Assembly: GCA_947172415.1 (NCBI GenBank)
Contig: OX359201.1
Coordinates: 806,001-870,000, forward strand
Direction of reading: 5' to 3'
Source: Chondrosia reniformis
Taxonomy: Eukaryota; Porifera; Demospongiae; Chondrillida; Chondrillidae
Length of the DNA stretch: 64,000 nt
Notes under the pieces: model-generated
Database searches by the model: none
Told to the model about the DNA's origin: nothing
What the model saw: only the letters and a program-made list of their open reading frames with translations
In this document: piece by piece, positions 57,961 through 64,000 of the stretch
Numbering within the stretch: the first letter of the stretch is position 1
How the letters are laid out: every line of letters starts with the position of its first letter
Translations under genes and position numbers: made by a program

Positions 57961-60900
57961 ACTTTTTTGAATTGTCTGACCACAAAAGATTTACCAATTG
58001 AAACTGCTTTTCTATATATATAGATGCTCAATGAGTTAAAAGAAGCCTGAAACTGAAAGATAACTATTAGTGTCTCATACTCATGCAGTTACCTACCTCC
58101 TAAGAGTGGATCTGTTTCTGTGGAAGTTTTGGACTTTGTCCTCTTAATTCCAGTTATCCTTGATACAGCTAGAAAACCAACATAACACAACACAGATCAT
58201 AAAGGAGAGACAGGTACATGTATGTACGAGCTCAATTTATCTCTGGAGGATTAATGATGTTGATATAATTAGCTATCAATAACAAGAATTTCAGTAAATG
58301 GATGTTTCAACTAGTAAAACTCTAACAGCAATAATGAGGAGGAAAGAGTTAAATTGATATTTAAATGAATTTCATACTGCTGCAGATTAATGAATGTTAG
58401 TAGAACTATGTACAATAATATAATATTGGATATTATATTTCTCTCTGTGTACATTATACTCCACAATGGAATGACTTAGAAGATTTATGTAAATTCAAAT
58501 TGGTAAAATGTTTGAATCTTGGGATTCAGCAGATAGCATGCACGTGGTCATCACATGGTCATCACATGGTCATCACATGGTTATTATTGATAGCTGATTA
58601 AATTAAGGAGTTTAGAGATTACCAGTTAGCTTTCTAAACAGACCAATTGGCCAAATAAAATTCCCTATATATTGATATTTCCAGCTATATGTAATTTCAA
58701 AAGTGTTTTTAGGAATATAAACCATTTTACTAAGATACTGGTATTAATGAATTCTTGACTATACTTAAGGCTAACCTTGGTCAGTAACATCTTCCACTAT
58801 GTAGTTCCTTCTTGTTCGCAATCTCTTGACCTTGATCATGAGATAGACTGTACCACTTAGAAGTATTAGCAATGGAACACTCAAAATAGCATATCCAGAA
58901 ATAAAGAAAGGAAGACTTGCTAGAAATTTATCAGTTTTTATATTTCCATTCTTCTGTTCCACCACTAGTAATGGTTCCCCGAGAGGTTGATACTCATTTA
59001 TCACAGGATCATACACTTCACATTGATAGTATCCTCTACTGTCAGTGGTGACTGTACAATAACTACTGAGAGCTGTGCTGGATCCCTCCTCTACTGTCCA
59101 TGGACAAGAAGGATCATAGTATGAACAGCTGCAACAGGTGTAGTTCTTCTCTGGCTGTCTGTTTAGACACTCTTCAGCTTTTGAGTAATCCACCCTACAC
59201 ACTCTCAATGTCTCCTCGTTAGATAACTTGTTTGTAGAACAGTTGAATGAGGCAGAACCAGTGGAGTTCATCTCCACCTCACCAGAAGGTTGAGATTGGA
59301 GGGGAAGGTAGAACTGTAAGCTGCTTAGGTAACCAACTGCAAGACAAATATGTACGTATATACAGATATTTAATACATTCCATTGCACACACATAGCTAT
59401 AATAATTCAGCTCACATGTATAGTAAAGATGTCTCATTCCACATATAGTATCAATACCATTAGTAGCAGTACATGTGACTACAGTATCTAAACTGAAGTC
59501 CTCCACTAGAGACTCTGACAGACCCAATGTGACAGACTACAAATACATGAAAACATCAATTACTGCATAGTACATATAAACAGTATATATGTACAGTTCT
59601 GAATATAAACACACTTGTAACCATACAAGTAATGAACATAGTAGCCATGCTTTATAGAGTGAAATCTGGGAATTAAATAGGTTATATTGCTACTCAAATG
59701 AATGTGTGTTGTTATAGCTATAGCTATTCTCACACTAAAGGGTAACATTCAGGCTATTGAATGATCTAAAACAATATAATGCTCAAGGGTTAAATATCCT
59801 CAGAAGCCATCTTCCACTATACATATACAATCTCTGCACTGATTCTTAATCGGTAACTCGTGACTACAAACTTTCCACTAGAATGATGTCACCATGCATC
59901 ATGCAGCTATAATTTCTTTACTGATTACCGATTGCAATGTCCAATCTGGACAACTGACCCAAAAGTACTGTATATATACTACAATCTGATTCTTATAGAC
60001 TATACTCCAATCTGATTATTATAGACTATACTACAATCTGATTCTTATAGACTATACTACAATCACTAATCATGTGTAAATTATGACTACTACACCAGAT
60101 GGCACTATTGCATCAATCCATAGATCTGTCCACCCACACATACTATAAAGGTGCTCCTTGTGATAAGATTTATCTACTAATTTGAAATGGTGAATTTATA
60201 TCTTGATAACATTTGTCACAAAGTTATTATGTATTATCAGAAGAATTTGTAAGTATATATGTAAACTATATATGATAATATGTACATTAGTCTAGCATAA
60301 TTAGGCAATGTAGAGGATATGGGTTGGTTTTTATATGTACATTGAATTAATAAGGCAGATGCAAACTGCTATTTAGCTTACCATGAACAATTATTACAGT
60401 AGTATTAGTAGTAGTATATTATAATATATTTTAATACATACCGTACAAACATGATTGATGTTTTAACAGATTGTATAATAACTAGAAAATCAGTGACAAA
60501 TCCATCATAATACATATTAAAAGTATTGAACATGTAAAACATTAATTGTGTTTACCCTACTGTAAGTGTTAAAGGACTAAGAATGACAAAGACTCCTAGG
60601 GTCACTGATGAAGGATGGAATTCCCAGAAACAGCTGTCTGGCCCAGTGGAGAAGAAGGAAAGGCAAGAAAGGAAAAAGATAAGTGTAACTGTATCATTAT
60701 CTCAAGTTCTACAGGCTTGACCTAGGTCATACAGTGCATCTAGGAATCTTATATGCATTAGTCTGTTCATATGTTTCCTTTGCATGCCTCACTTGCCTCA
60801 CTTACATATGTATCTATCACCTATAAGTAGTAAAATTGTATTATATATTATTTATTTGCAAAATGTCACATGTAAATGCCTTGCTTACAACTCACCTGGT

Positions 60901-62718
60901 TGTCCTCAGAATAGGTGATACAGTCATAGTCATTAAAGTGTCCAAGATCCCATGTTACACTCTGTACTGGAGGATATCCAGTAAAGTGACAACTGAAGGT
61001 GAAGTTGGCAGATCCATTGAATATGATTGGTTGACCATACAGAGTATAACAAGGTGACAGATCTGTTGGAGGAGACTCTGTCTTCTCAGTGAAGTTGAGG
61101 GGAACTGTTTAGACAACAAAATCAATATATAACCCAATTATGAACCAGTTTCAAACAGATATACACATATATGAAGTGAAACTCTAATTGAATGACACAG
61201 TAATTCAGTAGAGCATATACCATGGTGCATTAAACCTATATAAAACAGGATACAGTTGACAAAACCATTCACGATCCTTATAAGGTATATAAAATGGCTA
61301 CTTTATGAATGGAAATTGAGAGTAAAACTTCCTGATTCATACTATAGGTATCTGTATATACGTATATTAAATGTATCTTCCAGTCGCACATATACACATA
61401 ATTCATACATGTAACTATACGTATGTATATGTTGACATACCTACATCTTTCACAATGATGTAAAAGAGATAAAATGATTCTTCATAATCAACTAGTTGAC
61501 ATATAATGCATGTAGAGTCGTCTGAGAACTGAAAGTTGTAAAATGTTAATGTAGTGTCTGTTGTATTGAAATATCCTATATCTGGTTGAACTGTCCAGTT
61601 GCAGCGCATTCCTCTGCTATGAAATACTCCATTATAACCCACCACTGCATGAGCAACTGTTACATTGTCCAATGGTGTATTGATGCAGGTGGGAGCTGTG
61701 AGTGGTACATATATAAAGACACATGACAGTAAATATTCCTACATATATAGTAACTATATTAACAATAGTTTACACTTATATATATGTACCTATATGTAGT
61801 AACAAAGTATTTCAAGCTGCAAGATGACTCAACAATGGACATTCATCTGTCGTTATATCAGCAAGTATATTATAATTATTTGAGGAAGGAATAGCCCATT
61901 TATGTGGTAATATATGCACACATAGCTATATAAAATCTAGGATACATTCTGAAGGGGCTTCTATTGTTTGTGTATAGATATGATTTTTACAAGGGAAGGC
62001 AATTGAATATGTCATTGTACTGTACGTATATAGCTGTGTATATGACCACAAGTTTGAAATCATACTCATAGAGATACCGACATGATTGGTACATCAAGGT
62101 ATTACAAGTCCTATTTTATAGCTATGTCTATCCATATCTGTGAAGTCTTCTGCAAAGGTTGAGATGTCGACAAAGAGACAGAATAACAAGATACATATTG
62201 ATACACATTGGTATAGTTCGATTTCTGATAAATTAATGGGCACACTCGTACATTGGATTCACAAAATATCAAAAAGACAAAGATTCCTGGGGTCACTAAT
62301 GAAGGGTGGAATTCCCAGAAATAACGTTGTCTCGCCCAGTAGAGCAGATAAGGAAAGAAAAGACTCCTGTATCTTAAATCCAAAGCTGCAGGTTTAGTCC
62401 TTTTTTAGGAATAAAAAAATGGTGTAGCTATTAATTTCTCATTGGTATTTTGGTATTGGCGTTTAGCTAATATAATATATAAACTAGTTTTTAATGTCAG
62501 TCCTGGTATTCTCAAGTCTAGTTTATAGCCTTCTAATTATAATGGACACGTGTAGCTATAGCCGTACCTTGCTTTAGCGCTGTATGATACGGTTGGCGGG
62601 AAGCCCAGAAGTCTTGTCGTCGTGAAGTGTCTAAGTTGAAGCCTTCGGGGATTAGAAGTAATAAAAGCATACAGGAATACGTTAAAAACTGGTTATTTGA
62701 CTTAAAAATATCTACCAT
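57904..62718 (-). CDS. Gene I: Ig-like transmembrane receptor, short tail
   Basis: Exons: 62718-62568, 61695-61441, 61104-60896, 59536-59416, 59336-58776, 58168-58097 and, tentatively, 57953-57904. They sum to 1419 nt (472 aa) with agreeing phases. Signal-peptide exon contains SCMLLLLLIPEGFNLD. Ig1 is divergent (MRCNWTVQP ... DDSTCIICQLVD). Ig2 and Ig3 are almost identical to C and H (GHFNDYDCITYSEDNQ; NYTCCSCSYYDPSCPWTVEE). TM near residues 381-412, then RRNYIVEDVTDQ and a basic exon (SRITGIKRTKSKTSTETDPL). No Death domain was found before gene J starts. The last exon is weak and overlaps a repeat, so the true tail may differ. Intron 3 is long (59537-60895) and holds repeats. Confidence 0.72.
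59976..60062. repeat. 26-bp tandem repeat, about three copies
   Basis: Unit 'caatctgattcttataga' plus 'ctatacta', repeated three times with a few changes, inside intron 3 of gene I. Confidence 0.75.
60593..60730 (+). repeat. Hammerhead-like short repeat, best stem I
   Basis: CTGATGA at 60605-60611, GAAA at 60627-60630, GTC at 60636-60638. Stem I is six pairs, GGGTCA (60599-60604) with TGGCCC (60639-60644), all paired if the U-G is counted. Stem III is AC/GU with loop agct. Tail partly kept ('ctgtatcattatctcaag...'). In intron 3 of gene I. Confidence 0.7.
62280..62410 (+). repeat. Hammerhead-like short repeat, worn copy
   Basis: CTAATGA replaces CTGATGA and GAAAT replaces GAAAC. The tail 'actcctgtatcttaaatcca' and 'aggtttagt' is shortened. 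In intron 1 of gene I. Confidence 0.6.
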
Positions 62719-63353
62719 GTTAACTATAAAGTTCTAACCACAAAAATGGATATATATAATTAGCTATAGGCTACATGAAATTATTGATATAGGCTACATG
62801 AAATTATTGATATAGGCCTATATATGAATTATATATATATTATATATATATGTACTTCGAGTTCTCTGTCCAATAAAGTAACTAAATATACATAATTAGC
62901 ACATGCAGTCTACTGATCATGGTGAGCCCATGCAACGTATTTGATGGAAGTCATTGCTCAATTGTGCAGTATATATATAGCCCAATGGTGTTAGTGTATG
63001 GGCACATTCATATACTATATATATAGCCCAATGGTGTTAGTGTATGGGCACATTCATATACTATATATATAGCCCAATGGTGTTAGTGTATGGGCACATT
63101 CATATACTATATATATAGCCCAATGGTGTTAGTGTATGGGCACATTCATATACTATATATATAGCCCAATGGTGTTAGTGTATGGGCACATTCATATACT
63201 ATATATATAGCGCTTCACTGGCCACAATGATCCACTTACTTCAAATTTAGTCCAATGTCCAAGTTACAAAAAATAGAATACATACATGACCTATTTAACA
63301 GTTATAATTACAACTAATATAATTGGAAAGCATACAAAATGAAAATGTTTGCA
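62719..63353. other. Intergenic with a 46-bp minisatellite
   Basis: Between gene I start and gene L end. 62979-63208 is the minisatellite. Another short duplication lies at 62765-62815 ('ataggctacatgaaattatt' twice). No gene seen. Confidence 0.6.
62979..63208. repeat. 46-bp minisatellite, five perfect copies
   Basis: Unit starts 'agcccaatggtgttagtgta' and ends in a TA run. Starts at 62979, 63025, 63071, 63117 and 63163 with no differences seen between copies, and breaks at 63209. Confidence 0.95.
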
Positions 63354-64000
63354 CTATTTCTTTGAGTTGTCTGCTGGCTGTCTAACAGAGCTGACTACAA
63401 ACTTTTGATTGGCTATTCTTCCCCTTTGAGCCATCATAATTCCACTAGTGGTGTCAATAGCTAGGTAGACCTCAAGTTTTGTCTCTTTCAACATTGTACA
63501 TGTTTTACTAGCATCGTAAACAAATGAACTTGCTTCCTTTACATCACTTATATTCTGTATAGAATGCATAATAACATACAAGAAATATACAAGAAATATA
63601 CAAGAAATATACAAGAAATATACAAGAAATGTACAAGAAATGTACAAGAAATGTACAAGAAATATACAAGAAATGTACAAGAAATGTACAAGAAATATAC
63701 AAGAAATATACAAGAAATATACAAGAAATGTACAAGTCTCAACCACAAGACACACACACAAATAATGTCCATTTCAAAATCAATTCAATTGAAAAAATGC
63801 AATTATTATATATATATGGCAGGAAAAGTCGGTCTGAAAACTGTTTAGCAGATGTGTATATACAGTACCTTGAAGTGCACATTGTAGCTCTTGCTTTCCT
63901 TATTTGGAGGATCCACACAGAGGGCAAAATTTCCTTTGGCAATTGCAGGAGTTAGAATAATAAATGGAGTCGTTGGGTTAGATGACTGATTACTAGTCGA
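63354..64000 (-). CDS. Gene L (3' part): paralog of gene K
   Basis: Two exons are visible: one running in from beyond the window to 63888 (TPFIILTPAIAKGNFALCVD ... NVHFK, donor gtactg) and the last exon 63557-63354 (NISDVKEASSF ... EVYLAIDTTSGIMMAQRG, stop TAG). They match the last two exons of gene K in place and sequence pattern. No TM helix in this part. The 5' end is outside. The intron between them carries a 12-bp minisatellite. Confidence 0.72.
63577..63737. repeat. 12-bp minisatellite in intron of gene L
   Basis: About 13 copies of 'acaagaaatata' with a/g variants (atata or atgta). All six frames are open through it because 12 is a multiple of three and the unit has no stop in several frames, which makes false ORFs. 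Confidence 0.92.

Noticed and set aside
62979..63208. CRISPR-like direct repeats
   Set aside because: The 46-base units are contiguous without spacers, in eukaryotic DNA; it is a minisatellite.
63544..63955. Several long open frames on both strands through the 12-bp repeat near 63577-63737
   Set aside because: The repeat unit length is a multiple of three and lacks stops, so open frames arise automatically. Only the part at 63354-63557 is a real exon.

Overview
The window reads as nuclear DNA of an animal with a compact, AT-rich genome. Genes have many short exons, mostly joined at phase-1 GT-AG introns, and the sequence carries an LTR retrotransposon, a LINE fragment, tRNA-like SINEs and minisatellites. 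The death-fold (Death/CARD) gene expansion and the compact intron-rich layout suggest a demosponge such as Amphimedon; this is an inference, since no marker gene fixes the species. All host genes found lie on the minus strand, so gene order below runs from high to low coordinates.

Layout: (1) 1-10250: two tandem near-identical receptor genes (A, 1441-5799; B, 6217-10250), each with a signal peptide, three Ig-like modules, one transmembrane (TM) helix and one cytoplasmic Death domain. B has an in-frame stop before its TM helix. (2) 10720-16522: CARD pseudogene pieces, a two-CARD protein (13274-14071) and a Roc-COR GTPase (14144-16522). (3) 17976-25165: a CARD plus unknown middle region plus coiled-coil gene (E), with a Ty3/gypsy element (18620-21848) inserted in an intron. 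(4) 26051-28792: gene M, with one CARD and four Death domains. (5) 29820-31500: a duplicated gene-end/gene-start block split by a 357-bp-arm palindrome. (6) 31507-36039: tandem relatives of E, namely a truncated copy G and a nearly full copy F. (7) 37590-62718: further receptors C (CARD + Death), H (no Death domain), J (two Death domains) and I (no Death domain seen), with an unrelated cytosolic gene K between J and H. (8) 63354-64000: gene L, a paralog of K, cut by the window edge.

Inferred biology: the A/B/C/H/I/J genes form a clustered family of Ig-ectodomain receptors whose cytoplasmic tails carry none, one or two Death domains, or CARD + Death. Nearby intracellular CARD/Death proteins (M, E/F, the two-CARD gene) are plausible homotypic partners. 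The layout recalls three-Ig/TIR receptors but with death-fold effectors. Exon models for A, B, C, H, I, J and K were joined by hand from splice signals; every summed length is a multiple of three and every junction phase agrees. Dispersed repeats include short elements with a hammerhead-ribozyme-like core and a related repeat that forms the large palindrome.
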